Assembly: GCA_937934595.1 (NCBI GenBank)
Contig: CALGZA010000002.1
Location: forward strand, 1-40,447
Direction: 5' to 3'
Length of the DNA stretch: 40,447 nucleotides
Source of the DNA: an uncultured Verrucomicrobiales bacterium
GTDB taxonomy: Bacteria; Verrucomicrobiota; Verrucomicrobiia; Verrucomicrobiales; Akkermansiaceae
This document shows positions 32,854 through 40,447 of the stretch, one piece after another. Under the pieces are notes generated by a model. That model was not told where the DNA came from, ran no database searches, and saw only the letters and a list, made by a program, of their open reading frames with translations. Made by a program: the position numbers and the translations under genes. Position 1 is the first letter of the stretch; the number at the start of each line of letters is the position of its first letter.

Positions 32854-35202
32854 ATGGAGATGATGAATATTTTGAGAATGAAGGGTGACTGGTGTTTGCA
32901 TTTGCTGGCTTGGCTTGCTGGTGTGTTGTGTGCTTTGTGCCCTTTTATTCATGCTTGGGAGCTGATTCCTTATATGCCGTTTCGTTTGGGTAATGGGCAG
33001 TTTGGGTTTAATTTGATTATTGTTTCTTTTTTGTTTTTGTTGGGGGGTGTTTTGGGGGGATATTGGTGGAGGTGTTGTCGGTGGTTAGTTGGTTCTTCTT
33101 CTGTGGGTTTGGGGGTTTTTGTAGGGGTGTGGTTTTGTTTTTCGTTGTTGGTTGCTGTGGGTTTGTTTGGTCAATATGTGTATCAGTATGGGTCGGTTTT
33201 GATTTTGTTAGGTGGGATTGTTTATGCATTTGTTAGGCGCTCTGGGGGTGTGGGTTTTTCTGATGGGGTGTGGGGTTCTTTGGTGGCTTGGTTGCGTGTG
33301 CGCTTTTGTTGTAATGTTTTTTACTTTGTTTTGTTTTGGCTGGTGGTGTGGGGGAATAATGTGATGGCGCTTTTGAAGTTGGATTTGTCTGTGTGGGAGA
33401 TGGTTAGTGCGGTGGTAGGAAGGTTTTTTTTTACGGGGTTTTTGGCGGTGTTGTTATTTTTGATAGCTGAGTTGTGCATGCGTGCGAGTCCTGTGAGGAT
33501 GCGATGGTGTGCTTGGTTGGTGTTGGCTTGTCTTCCTGTGTTGGTGATTTTTGATACTTTGCAGACGCAGGTGTATGGGCGGAGTGTTTTGGAGGTGGTG
33601 AATAATTTGACTTCGAATGGGTCTATTAATGTGGAGAAAGAGTTAGCTGCTGGTGGTTTTAGTGATGTTGGGGTGGTGTTTTTGTTGAGTTGCTTGGTGG
33701 TGGTGTATGTTTTGATGTGTTGTGTGGTTCATGTTTTAAGGTTTTACTCTGGGAAGTTGAGGTGGCGGGCGTCTTTTATTAGTGGGATTGTGTTGTTGGT
33801 TGTTTTTTATGGTTTAGCTGTGGGTGAAAAAGCGTTAGGGGTGGCTTGGAAGAGTATGTCGTCTAGGCAGCAGGTTTATAAGGCTTTTATGCTGCATCAG
33901 GGTGTGGTTAAGCCTAAGCTTGGGTTGGCTGATTTTGCGGTAGAATTCAGGGATGTGGCTTTTCGGCCGGGTAATCGTGTTGTGAGGCCTAAGAGTGCGT
34001 TGCCGGATATCTATATTTTTATGGTGGAGAGTATGCGCTATGATAGCATGGATTCTAGGACGACTCCTTTTTTGATGGAGATGAGGAGGGATTGTCAGGA
34101 TCTACGGGGGACTTGGGCTAGTTCTAATGCGACGCATTTGTCTTGGTATAGTATGTTTTATAGTAAGCCTGCTGTTTTTTGGAAGCAGGAGTTGGGGGGG
34201 ATTGAGGATAAGGGGAATTTCCGGGGTTCACCGTTATTGAATGAGCTTAAATCGATGGGTTATAGCTTGGATGTTCGTGTGGTTTGTAGTCTTGATTATA
34301 AGGAGTTTGGGCTATTGAATTTTGGGAGTGAGGGTGCGCTGTGTGATGTTTTGGAGCAGGTTGAGGATGGGAATGAGTTGGATGAGACTGATACGCCTGG
34401 GCGTGAGAAGATTATATTTAAGCGTTTGAGGGATTCGATTACGAATAGTTCTGAGGCTGGGGGTCATTTTTTCTTCACGGGGTTGGATTCGCCGCATTAT
34501 AATTATTATTGGCATGATGATTTTAAGGTTCCTTATGCTGATTATAAGGGGGATATTTCTTTTCCGCTTTTTCCTTCTAAGCAGGAGGTGAGGTTGTATC
34601 GTAACCGGTATTTGAATTCTGTGGCATGGGTGGATTACCAGTTGAGAGAGTTTTGTGAGTTTTTGAAGCGGGAGGGACGCTATGATAATAGTATAATTGT
34701 GATTACGGGGGATCATGGGGAGGAATTTCAGGAGCGAGGTGGGTGGTGTCACTGCACGAGTCTGATGCCTGAGCAGACGGAGGTGCCTATTTTGATTAAA
34801 TGGCCGGCTGGGGTGAAGGATGTGCCTAGGAGGGAGTTGGCAAACCATGTTGATATTTTGCCGAGTGTATTGTCATATTTAGGGGCTTCTGAGGAGACGA
34901 TGAAGTCGATGAATGGGGTGGATTTATTGAGTAAGGTAGAGGAGAATACTGTGCTTGTTTCTACGGCGTTTGCGAATAAGGATGGTGAGACGATGATGTT
35001 GAAGAGAGGTGGTTATACGGCTTATTTTTCATGGGATAGGCCGTGGGAGCCGAGAGTTCCAACGGTGATGAGGCTGGAGCGGATCACAGGTGCTGATGGG
35101 AAGTTGATTAAGTTAAAGGGGGTGGATTATGAGGCAAAGTTAAGAGAGCTTTTTCCTGATGCTTATGAGCGGCATTTTAAGTCTTTGAAGGAGATTCGGT
35201 AA
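32854..35202 (+). CDS. Membrane sulfatase/phosphoethanolamine-transferase-like protein (AlkP superfamily)
   Basis: A roughly 782-residue protein with about seven to eight N-terminal helices (to about residue 330) and an extracytoplasmic alkaline-phosphatase-superfamily domain. Metal and nucleophile motifs are visible: IYIFMVESMRYDSMD (about 385), the candidate nucleophile Thr in SSNATHLSWYSMF (about 427), and VITGDHGEEFQERGGWCH (about 618). The layout is that of EptA/LtaS-like transferases and membrane sulfatases. The Thr in a SNAT context favours transfer of a phospho-group over sulfatase action, which needs a formylglycine Cys or Ser. The ATG at 32854 is preferred to the TTG at 32845. It sits between the GtrA-like and acyltransferase-3 genes. 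Confidence 0.85.
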   Translation: MEMMNILRMKGDWCLHLLAWLAGVLCALCPFIHAWELIPYMPFRLGNGQFGFNLIIVSFLFLLGGVLGGYWWRCCRWLVGSSSVGLGVFVGVWFCFSLLVAVGLFGQYVYQYGSVLILLGGIVYAFVRRSGGVGFSDGVWGSLVAWLRVRFCCNVFYFVLFWLVVWGNNVMALLKLDLSVWEMVSAVVGRFFFTGFLAVLLFLIAELCMRASPVRMRWCAWLVLACLPVLVIFDTLQTQVYGRSVLEVVNNLTSNGSINVEKELAAGGFSDVGVVFLLSCLVVVYVLMCCVVHVLRFYSGKLRWRASFISGIVLLVVFYGLAVGEKALGVAWKSMSSRQQVYKAFMLHQGVVKPKLGLADFAVEFRDVAFRPGNRVVRPKSALPDIYIFMVESMRYDSMDSRTTPFLMEMRRDCQDLRGTWASSNATHLSWYSMFYSKPAVFWKQELGGIEDKGNFRGSPLLNELKSMGYSLDVRVVCSLDYKEFGLLNFGSEGALCDVLEQVEDGNELDETDTPGREKIIFKRLRDSITNSSEAGGHFFFTGLDSPHYNYYWHDDFKVPYADYKGDISFPLFPSKQEVRLYRNRYLNSVAWVDYQLREFCEFLKREGRYDNSIIVITGDHGEEFQERGGWCHCTSLMPEQTEVPILIKWPAGVKDVPRRELANHVDILPSVLSYLGASEETMKSMNGVDLLSKVEENTVLVSTAFANKDGETMMLKRGGYTAYFSWDRPWEPRVPTVMRLERITGADGKLIKLKGVDYEAKLRELFPDAYERHFKSLKEIR

Positions 35203-35249
35203 TGACTCGCTGTTAGCTGTTGTAATGAAATATGAACGTATGAGATCAG

Positions 35250-36245
35250 ATGGATAAACGATATCTAGCGAATCTGGACTTTTTGAGGGTCATAGCTGCT
35301 TATTTTGTGATGCTTTTCCATTTTAATTGGGAAGGGGATGATCCGTTGTCTAGGCTTTTTGCATATGGGTATATGGGGGTGAGTGTGTTTTTCTGTATTT
35401 CTGGGTTTATTACGCCTCTGGCGATGAGGTGGTCTGGTTATTGTTTGCGAGATTGGAGAAGTTTTTTGGTGAGTCGTTTTTTTCGTCTTTATCCTGCCTT
35501 TGCTGTGATTGCGTTGTTTGAGATTTTTCTTTATGCGAATGGGAGTTTGATGGGTTATGGGTATAAGTTTGATCAAATTACTTTTTACCAGTTTATGACT
35601 AATTTCACGTGGACTGCTGAGCTGTGTGAGCAGAAGTGGTTTTTGCCTGTTTTCTGGACTTTGGCGATAGAAGCTCAGTTTACGTTATTGATTCTTTTTG
35701 TGTATCCGCTTTTGAATCATAGGTATGAGGCTATTAGGGTGCTCCCGTTAGTGTTGTTGATTGCCTTGAATTACTATGTGGGGAGGGTGAATACGATATT
35801 TGGTGAGGGGGATACGATATTTCATTATATGGCTGTTTTTGGGATGGGTATGTCGGTTTATCTTTATTTCATAAAGCGCATTCGTGTGGTTACTTTGGTT
35901 TTTCTTTTGGCTTTTGCTTACTTTTCTTATGCTAAGAGTATTTCTAGTTATCAAGCGCTGACTTCACTGTGCACTGCGTGTTTGATGTTGATACGGCCTC
36001 AACTGGATTTTAAGATCGTTCCTTATTTGGGGAAATTTGCTTATTCGTTTTTTCTTGTTCATATTACCTTTGGTGGTGCAGCTAGTTTTCATATGAGGTT
36101 CTTTCCCGATGAATGGTATTTTCAGTTTTTGAGGGTGCTGATAGCTGGTGTTGTTTCATTTTTTGCTGCTTGGGTTTTTTATTATAAAGTTGAGCTTCCT
36201 AGCCATGAATATGCGCGAAAATTGAAGCACAAAAAACGCAGCTAG
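35250..36245 (+). CDS. Acyltransferase 3 (OafA-like) family protein
   Basis: A 331-residue integral membrane acyltransferase. The start RYLANLDFLRVIAAYFVMLFHFNW holds the family His that is essential in this group. Other features are GYMGVSVFFCISGFITPLA, VSRFFRLYPAFAVI with the conserved Arg-x-x-Arg-x-x-Pro-like stretch, and EQKWFLPVFWTLAIEAQFTLLI. About ten helices are present, and there is no C-terminal SGNH domain. It would O-acetylate a sugar of a surface glycan or lipopolysaccharide. It is the last gene of the long plus-strand block. Its stop codon lies within the hairpin that ends the converging bactofilin gene. Confidence 0.92.
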   Translation: MDKRYLANLDFLRVIAAYFVMLFHFNWEGDDPLSRLFAYGYMGVSVFFCISGFITPLAMRWSGYCLRDWRSFLVSRFFRLYPAFAVIALFEIFLYANGSLMGYGYKFDQITFYQFMTNFTWTAELCEQKWFLPVFWTLAIEAQFTLLILFVYPLLNHRYEAIRVLPLVLLIALNYYVGRVNTIFGEGDTIFHYMAVFGMGMSVYLYFIKRIRVVTLVFLLAFAYFSYAKSISSYQALTSLCTACLMLIRPQLDFKIVPYLGKFAYSFFLVHITFGGAASFHMRFFPDEWYFQFLRVLIAGVVSFFAAWVFYYKVELPSHEYARKLKHKKRS

Positions 36246-36260
36246 TTTCCTAGCTGCGTT
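36231..36260 (-). terminator. Rho-independent terminator of the bactofilin gene, overlapping the acyltransferase end
   Basis: AACGCAGCTAG at 36235-36245 pairs perfectly with CTAGCTGCGTT at 36250-36260 around a 4-nt loop. On the minus strand it is followed by a six-T run (A run at 36231-36236, partly within the stem), so it terminates the bactofilin transcript. It overlaps the last codons and stop of the plus-strand acyltransferase gene. Confidence 0.88.
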
Positions 36261-36293
36261 ACAGAGATTGAATATAATGTGTTGGTAATTTTT

Positions 36294-36614
36294 CTAGCTA
36301 CCGATGTCGGTGCGGCCAGAAAGTGATGCGCCTTCGTCCATGCTGAGCATCTTGGTTTTGATGTCTCCGTCTAGCTTTGATTTTGGCTTGAGTTCACAAC
36401 GGTCCGATGTGATGGTGCCTTGGACATTTCCAAAAAGCTTTACTTCACCAGCGATGATGTCGCCTTTGATCATAGCATTTTCACCGATCGTGACGTGTCC
36501 ACCGTCTGATTTGATTTCGCCATCTATTTTACCGTCGATAATCATGTCGTTAGAGAACTTGATAGTTCCTTCGATTTCGATTCCACTTGCGAGAACGTTT
36601 GTTGCATTAGCCAT
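36294..36614 (-). CDS. Bactofilin family cytoskeletal protein
   Basis: A 106-residue bactofilin from the start at 36614 (MANATNVLASGIEIEGTI); six more codons are open upstream. The whole body is the right-handed beta-helix repeat of DUF583, with turns such as SNDMIIDGKIDGEIKSDGG, HVTIGENAMIKGDIIAGEVK and FGNVQGTITSDRCELKPKSK. Bactofilins form nucleotide-free filaments that place cell-wall enzymes or shape the cell. It is at the short end of the family and lacks an N-terminal membrane anchor. It stands alone with its own terminator. Confidence 0.92.
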   Translation of the reverse strand: MANATNVLASGIEIEGTIKFSNDMIIDGKIDGEIKSDGGHVTIGENAMIKGDIIAGEVKLFGNVQGTITSDRCELKPKSKLDGDIKTKMLSMDEGASLSGRTDIGS

Positions 36615-36798
36615 ATGAGAATCAAATTGCACTATCTACTGATGATAGCAAACAAATTTTAAAAAAGATTCGGTCTGATTTGCGCAGAGTATGGAGTGCG
36701 AGATTCGCTGGAGGAAATGGGGCCGATGCGTGGATTTAACTAGCTGTAGGGACTGATTTTTTTCTGGAGGCATGATTCTAGGTCAATGGGTTATATGA

Positions 36799-37224
36799 TT
36801 AGGCCCATTGGTCTAGCCAAGTTTTTGGTATACGTTGGGGTTTAGGTGGTCTGCCGTCTTGATAGGTTTGGATGATTGCGAGAGACTGCTTGCACCGTAC
36901 GAGACATGTTTCTATGCCTTTCGCGTGTATTTCGAATACACAATGGAATCTTGCTTTCCCAACAGACTCGAGTTTACCAGTGATGGTTAATTGGTGACCT
37001 AGTGTGGCTGGAGAGAGGTAGTCTATCTCGGTTTTCAGCACGACTGGGAATACGCCTGATTTCGCCATAGTGATGAGATCCATGTTTAGTTCTTCAGTGG
37101 CTAGTTTAGTGCGGCAGGTTTCTATCATTCTCAGGTAGGCGAGGTTATGAACCACGCCTCCTATGTCGGTATCAAAAAACATGACATCTTCGTGTGTTTG
37201 AAAGCTGGGCCTATTTTCATTCAT
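36799..37224 (-). CDS. Acyl-CoA thioesterase, YbgC/4HBT hotdog type
   Basis: A 141-residue hotdog-fold thioesterase. The active-site region reads VMFFDTDIGGVVHNLAYLRMIETCRTKL, matching the Asp-x-x-Gly-Val-Val-His/Tyr pattern of the YbgC/4-hydroxybenzoyl-CoA thioesterase group. It continues with VFPVVLKTEIDYLSPATLGHQLTI. The length is typical. It hydrolyses an acyl-CoA; the chain type is unknown. In Proteobacteria ybgC leads the tol-pal cluster, but tol genes are not here. It is preceded and followed by gaps of 110-185 bp and seems to be monocistronic. Confidence 0.88.
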   Translation of the reverse strand: MNENRPSFQTHEDVMFFDTDIGGVVHNLAYLRMIETCRTKLATEELNMDLITMAKSGVFPVVLKTEIDYLSPATLGHQLTITGKLESVGKARFHCVFEIHAKGIETCLVRCKQSLAIIQTYQDGRPPKPQRIPKTWLDQWA

Positions 37225-37287
37225 GCGATGATCATAGCGATGGTATCAAGAATTCAAAGCATGGATCTTGTCGAGTATGGTATGTTG

Positions 37288-37328
37288 TGGTATAAGTGGT
37301 TAAATTTCTGAAGGTAAAACTTATACCA
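37288..37328. repeat. Inverted repeat TGGTATAAG...CTTATACCA
   Basis: TGGTATAAG at 37288-37296 is perfectly inverted at 37320-37328 with a 23-nt centre, 9 bp before the start of the unknown secreted protein gene. The arms contain TTATACCA, which is also the flank plus left end of the MITE-like repeat. It may be a relic of repeat ends, an operator or a leader hairpin. Confidence 0.5.
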
Positions 37329-37336
37329 ATCCAATA

Positions 37337-39136
37337 ATGATAAAGCCTACATTACTCGCTCTGTTCACTTTTCTGTCTGTGATTCTCTCAAGTCATGGTA
37401 ATGAGAAATATGTAGCGCCCAAGCATGTCAAAGTCATGTTTCAAGTTGATAAGTTGCCTATGGGTAAAGATACTCGGAAGCAGTTATCTAGGAAATTAGT
37501 TTTGCTCGCCAAGCGTGAGCACAATGGGAGTGCTATGGAACATAGGTTGACGGCTCAAATTCTGATGTTGGCTATCCGCATCGACAGAGAGAATGTTGCA
37601 GCGCGCGAACTTGATGCAAAGTTAGCCAAGGGGGGAAAATTACCCGTAGCGCCTGCAAAGGCAAAATTTAGGTCATTAAAATATTTGGACAAGACGATGG
37701 CCGCGCTCTCTCGCTTGGAGCAGAACGATGAGTCACAGCGTCTTATTGATTACTTGCGAGATGTTTATATCATGCTTGATAAGAATAGCCCTTTAGCCAC
37801 TAAGCACAAGGAGTCAAAGGAGAGATGGTCTGGGATAGTGAGAGAATTTGATAGCAGTAAGTTAGTCGCACACAGGCCGGTAAAAGTCGTAAGGTCGGAA
37901 GTTCAGGACGGGAAAGTGAGACCTAAAGATTTGGCCACCAAGAAACCTGATCATGGCACAAAGCGACCAGATCAGAACGCACCCAAGAAAAGAGCCAAAT
38001 GGTCAGCATTTAAGAGTAAGATTGAAGTACCGCTTACTACATTTGAATTTATTGATGAGCGGAAACGTTACAGTAATGAGATGGTGACATTAGATATAGA
38101 TGTGTCGCCGAGAGGCGGTGAGTCTTCCACATTTAAGCTTGATATGAAGCCTAGCTTGAAGTCAGAAAAACATTCTCATTTTAAACGAGATATTGAGCGG
38201 CTCTTGAGATTACAGTTTGGCAAATTTGGCCATTTCAAGCTTAGTATTAAAACTGCAGACCGTCTGAGTGAGTGGAACCGTCATAGGCTATACTTTCCAT
38301 TGTATCTGCAGCTGAAAGCTTCCGAGATGAACATGAAGCCTGAGAGAGATATTATAGCTTTGGGTTATGCCTCTGGTAAAAATGTGGTGCGCTACCATGA
38401 TTTCTGGCAGGTGCTTAAAATCATCAGAAGTAGTCAATTAGAAGGCAAGCGAGTCCTTATACCTGTGAAAGCGGCCCGAGATATGAAGCAGCTTGTGGCA
38501 CTTAAAGAAGCGGAATTTTTTATTAAGAACGAAGTTTTACTGGTTACAAGCTTAGACAGCGCTTTCGATTTATTAGGGGAAAGTAAAAGTCCGGCTATAA
38601 ATGAGGCTTCAGAGGAGTTTGCACGTATTCAAGAAATGATAGGTAGCCGCTCATTAGGGCCGTTTACTGTCAAGAAAAAGCTAAGGACGAGGCTTAAAAG
38701 TATTCTGGTCAAAAATCCCAATCATTTTTCTGCAAAGATGCTTTTATTGCGTGGTGAGCTATCACGACCTAGTAAATTAGATACTTACTTTGTGGCGGAT
38801 GAAGTTTCGAATATAATCAAAAAAGTAGCCTTTCTGAAAACGGCGGATTCTGAAAATATTAGTTATCATTATGTAGGTCAGCTCAAAAAGCAGCTTCAAC
38901 TTAAAGTGAGTGAGTTAGACCCCCTTATTAAATCTGACGATAGGAAACTTACTAAGTCATTGACTGAAATTTCTTCTTTCTTAGATACAATAGCTAGATC
39001 TTGTCAAAAGCTAAGAAAACGAGAGAGTCACGGAGCACGTAAAATGCTGAATCAGTCTCTTGATAAATTTAAGAAAAAATTTAAAGAGGTTCAGAATATA
39101 ACTAGTGAGATTAAGGAAAAGCCTTATAATCCATAG
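37337..39136 (+). CDS. Secreted lysine-rich protein of unknown function
   Basis: Not recognised. A 599-residue protein has a signal peptide at residues 1-22 (LLALFTFLSVILSSHG). The mature part is strongly basic, with many Lys. Residues about 30-95 look helical and TPR-like (ILMLAIRIDRENVAARELDA). Residues about 190-225 are a low-complexity Lys/Pro/Asp linker (KKPDHGTKRPDQNAPKKRAK). The region from about 230 to 420 looks like mixed alpha/beta with IEVPLTTFEFIDERKRYS and KAARDMKQLVALKEAEFF, the latter recalling a Lon-type or periplasmic binding fold only vaguely. The C-terminus from about 490 is helical. Its G/T strand bias is much weaker than in the block at 25-35 kb. An inverted repeat lies just before the start. 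Confidence 0.75.
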   Translation: MIKPTLLALFTFLSVILSSHGNEKYVAPKHVKVMFQVDKLPMGKDTRKQLSRKLVLLAKREHNGSAMEHRLTAQILMLAIRIDRENVAARELDAKLAKGGKLPVAPAKAKFRSLKYLDKTMAALSRLEQNDESQRLIDYLRDVYIMLDKNSPLATKHKESKERWSGIVREFDSSKLVAHRPVKVVRSEVQDGKVRPKDLATKKPDHGTKRPDQNAPKKRAKWSAFKSKIEVPLTTFEFIDERKRYSNEMVTLDIDVSPRGGESSTFKLDMKPSLKSEKHSHFKRDIERLLRLQFGKFGHFKLSIKTADRLSEWNRHRLYFPLYLQLKASEMNMKPERDIIALGYASGKNVVRYHDFWQVLKIIRSSQLEGKRVLIPVKAARDMKQLVALKEAEFFIKNEVLLVTSLDSAFDLLGESKSPAINEASEEFARIQEMIGSRSLGPFTVKKKLRTRLKSILVKNPNHFSAKMLLLRGELSRPSKLDTYFVADEVSNIIKKVAFLKTADSENISYHYVGQLKKQLQLKVSELDPLIKSDDRKLTKSLTEISSFLDTIARSCQKLRKRESHGARKMLNQSLDKFKKKFKEVQNITSEIKEKPYNP

Positions 39137-39724
39137 TGGCGACTGATCATTTTTTACAGGATTTATGTCCGTGAGTGTGGACTGGAGTCATTGATGATGA
39201 AGATGTGACTTGAGGGTCAATATGCGTGCTAGAAAAGTCTATTTGAGCTATTCCAGTTCACTCTACGATGCATTGAAACCTATGGATGAGGCGACTTCGA
39301 GGGTTTAAAGAGCGTTTGGTTTATATTCAGATTCCATGCTATATTTCCTAAGTTCTTTATGTATCTTCACTTGTTCCTCATAAACCTATGCTACGTTATA
39401 GTTAGGTATTTCAAAAATAGCCTAGGCGTCTCTTTTTCATTACGAGTTTGTGCATAGATTTCCTTTTTTGATGGCATATGCATGTTTTAGCTGTTGTTAG
39501 CGGTTATTTTCTGTAATTTTTTTACAAACGTGTAACTTGTTGGTTTACAGTGTAATGTTGTTTTTTTGGAGTTTTTGGAGCGTGAATGATTTAAATTTTA
39601 CTTAATTTACTTGCAAAAAAAGCGGGTTTGTGAAAAACAGCGCCCGACCAAAATTATTATGTGTTCGTTCAGTTTACTTAACCTTAAAAATGCTTTGCGC
39701 GCCAAGCGCCAAAAAACAGCATCG
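39137..39724. other. Gene-free region with probable regulatory sites
   Basis: This 588-bp stretch holds no supported gene. A weak frame opens from a TTG at 39611 and an ATG at 39659 into the next gene, so its true start is uncertain. The main content is a group of alternating TGTAA and TTACA boxes at 39512-39555. The rest is AT-rich with no clear terminator after the preceding gene. Confidence 0.5.
39512..39555. promoter_or_regulatory. Cluster of alternating TGTAA/TTACA boxes
   Basis: Five pentamers occur in 44 bp: TGTAA 39512, TTACA 39522, TGTAA 39531, TTACA 39545 and TGTAA 39551. Neighbouring boxes form inverted repeats with centres of 5, 4, 9 and 1 nt. They lie 170-210 bp before the preferred start of the next gene. 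The pattern suggests overlapping operator sites for a dimeric regulator. Confidence 0.45.
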
Positions 39725-40180
39725 ATGACTCAGCAAAGCTTGCTGTCGTTTCGTTGTGTCTCTGTTGTTTTGGTTTTGGCTTGTAGTGCTTTACAAGGGG
39801 TAAATGCCCAAGACGCAAATGCAAGAGATCTAGCAACAAACGCTGTTGATACGGCTAAGAAGCAAATTCCTACTAACAAGGATGCACTTGAAAATCAGGC
39901 GAAGTTTCTTAAGGGTAATGCTATTGCAGCGCCGCTTCCAGCTGGTTCACCAAAGCTTGAAGCGATGCGTAAGCGCTCCAAAGCATTGCTTGAAAAGCAC
40001 ACTGCTTTCATGAAGGAGGTAAGCGCAGGAAAAGTTGATCCCTCTGCTTATCTGCGTAAACTTCGTCCTCAACATGAAAAAGAGGTTCAGAATGTCAAAA
40101 ATCTAATTGGTCAGCTCTCACGTGAAGAAGATGTTGTTGGCCGGGAAAAAATAGCACAAGCACTATTTATTGCACTGTAA
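39725..40180 (+). CDS. Secreted protein of unknown function, closed by an in-frame stop
   Basis: Not recognised. From the ATG at 39725 the protein has a good signal peptide (residues 1-29, SVVLVLACSALQGVNAQ). A helical, Lys/Ala-rich mature part of about 120 residues follows (ENQAKFLKGNAIAAPLP, MRKRSKALLEKHTAFMKEV). An ATG at 39659 would give a longer, basic N-region, as seen in some large surface proteins. The frame closes at TAA 40178-40180, but the same frame stays open and protein-like to the window end. The likely reading is a larger secreted protein interrupted by a nonsense change. Composition differs from the G/T-rich block upstream, with more A and C. Confidence 0.6.
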   Translation: MTQQSLLSFRCVSVVLVLACSALQGVNAQDANARDLATNAVDTAKKQIPTNKDALENQAKFLKGNAIAAPLPAGSPKLEAMRKRSKALLEKHTAFMKEVSAGKVDPSAYLRKLRPQHEKEVQNVKNLIGQLSREEDVVGREKIAQALFIAL

Positions 40181-40447
40181 CCAATAGGCCCTTACCTTGA
40201 GAATGCAAACGTCGGAAAAGGATACGCTAATAAGCTGAGCAAAGAGCAACAATCAGAGCTAGTTCGTCTTGAGGCCCTCTGGGCTGAAGCGACAAAAGAA
40301 TCTTCACAAAACACACCTCAACTCATTACGGTAGGTGCAGGGCATGTGTATGCACTCACCAATCTCAGTGTTCCACTCACAGTCAAAGCTCCGCCATCTT
40401 CAACCGTTATTTTCCGCACCCATGGAGGTGGGTTTTTTAGCAATAAG
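40181..40447 (+). pseudogene. In-frame continuation of the secreted protein, partial at window end
   Basis: Directly after the TAA the same frame reads PIGPYLENANVGKGYANKLS, then a helical stretch EQQSELVRLEALWAEAT, then SVPLTVKAPPSSTVIF and THGGGFFSNK. The last part resembles the opening strands of an Ig-like or adhesin-type repeat domain. No start codon with a binding site is evident right after the stop. It is best seen as the downstream part of the preceding gene, running past the window. Confidence 0.5.

Noticed and set aside
34312-34848. A 178-codon minus-strand frame inside the AlkP-type gene
   Set aside because: Same compositional artefact; the plus strand carries conserved metal-site motifs here.

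Overview
The window looks like chromosomal DNA of a Verrucomicrobiota bacterium, probably an Akkermansiaceae/Rubritaleaceae-like member of Verrucomicrobiales. This is inferred from gene content: a long secreted DUF6288/PA14/LamG protein, a bactofilin, an STN-like secreted protein, a TatC with a long first periplasmic loop, and several lineage-restricted secreted proteins. Shine-Dalgarno sequences are weak or absent at most starts. No rRNA, CRISPR array, phage or autonomous insertion sequence is seen.

The main structural feature is a probable replication origin at about 16.1-16.6 kb. Left of it the top strand is C/A-rich; right of it the top strand is G/T-rich, whichever strand the genes are on. 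The 470-bp gene-free gap at the switch holds two exact TTATTCACA DnaA boxes 32 bp apart, three one-mismatch boxes, AT-rich tracts and a long inverted repeat. Two perfect 16-bp parS sites (TGTTCCACGTGGAACA) lie 5.5 and 6.3 kb to the right, one in front of mnmG and one inside it.

Left arm (1-16.1 kb): a tRNA-Pro; a large secreted multidomain protein; a minus-strand run mrdA (PBP2) - tatC - yicC - VOC protein; divergent bamA ending in a bidirectional terminator facing trpS; a GlcD-type FAD oxidase; a small membrane coiled-coil protein; and a secreted STN-like protein.

Right arm (16.5-24 kb): a three-gene group of a PLP group-II decarboxylase, a PglC/WcaJ-type sugar transferase and an archaeal-type (type II) GAPDH homologue. 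The last two each carry a single frameshift. Then come convergent pdhB-pdhA, the parS sites and mnmG. From 24 to 36 kb, after one minus-strand membrane protein, a long plus-strand block with extreme G/T bias encodes a membrane protein, Mrp/ApbC, a DUF58 protein, an MBOAT O-acyltransferase with an SGNH partner, TrmA, RNase PH, a GtrA-like protein, an AlkP-superfamily membrane transferase and an acyltransferase-3. Several of these suggest modification of envelope glycans. From 36.3 kb come a bactofilin, a hotdog thioesterase, an unknown secreted protein and a secreted protein interrupted by an in-frame stop near the window end.

A dispersed repeat of about 210 bp has three complete copies and one or two partial or diverged copies. 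It has about 31-bp imperfect terminal inverted repeats, is flanked by TTA on both sides, and sits at the 3' ends of genes, in tail-to-tail gaps wherever both neighbours are visible. It behaves like a MITE with no transposase in view.
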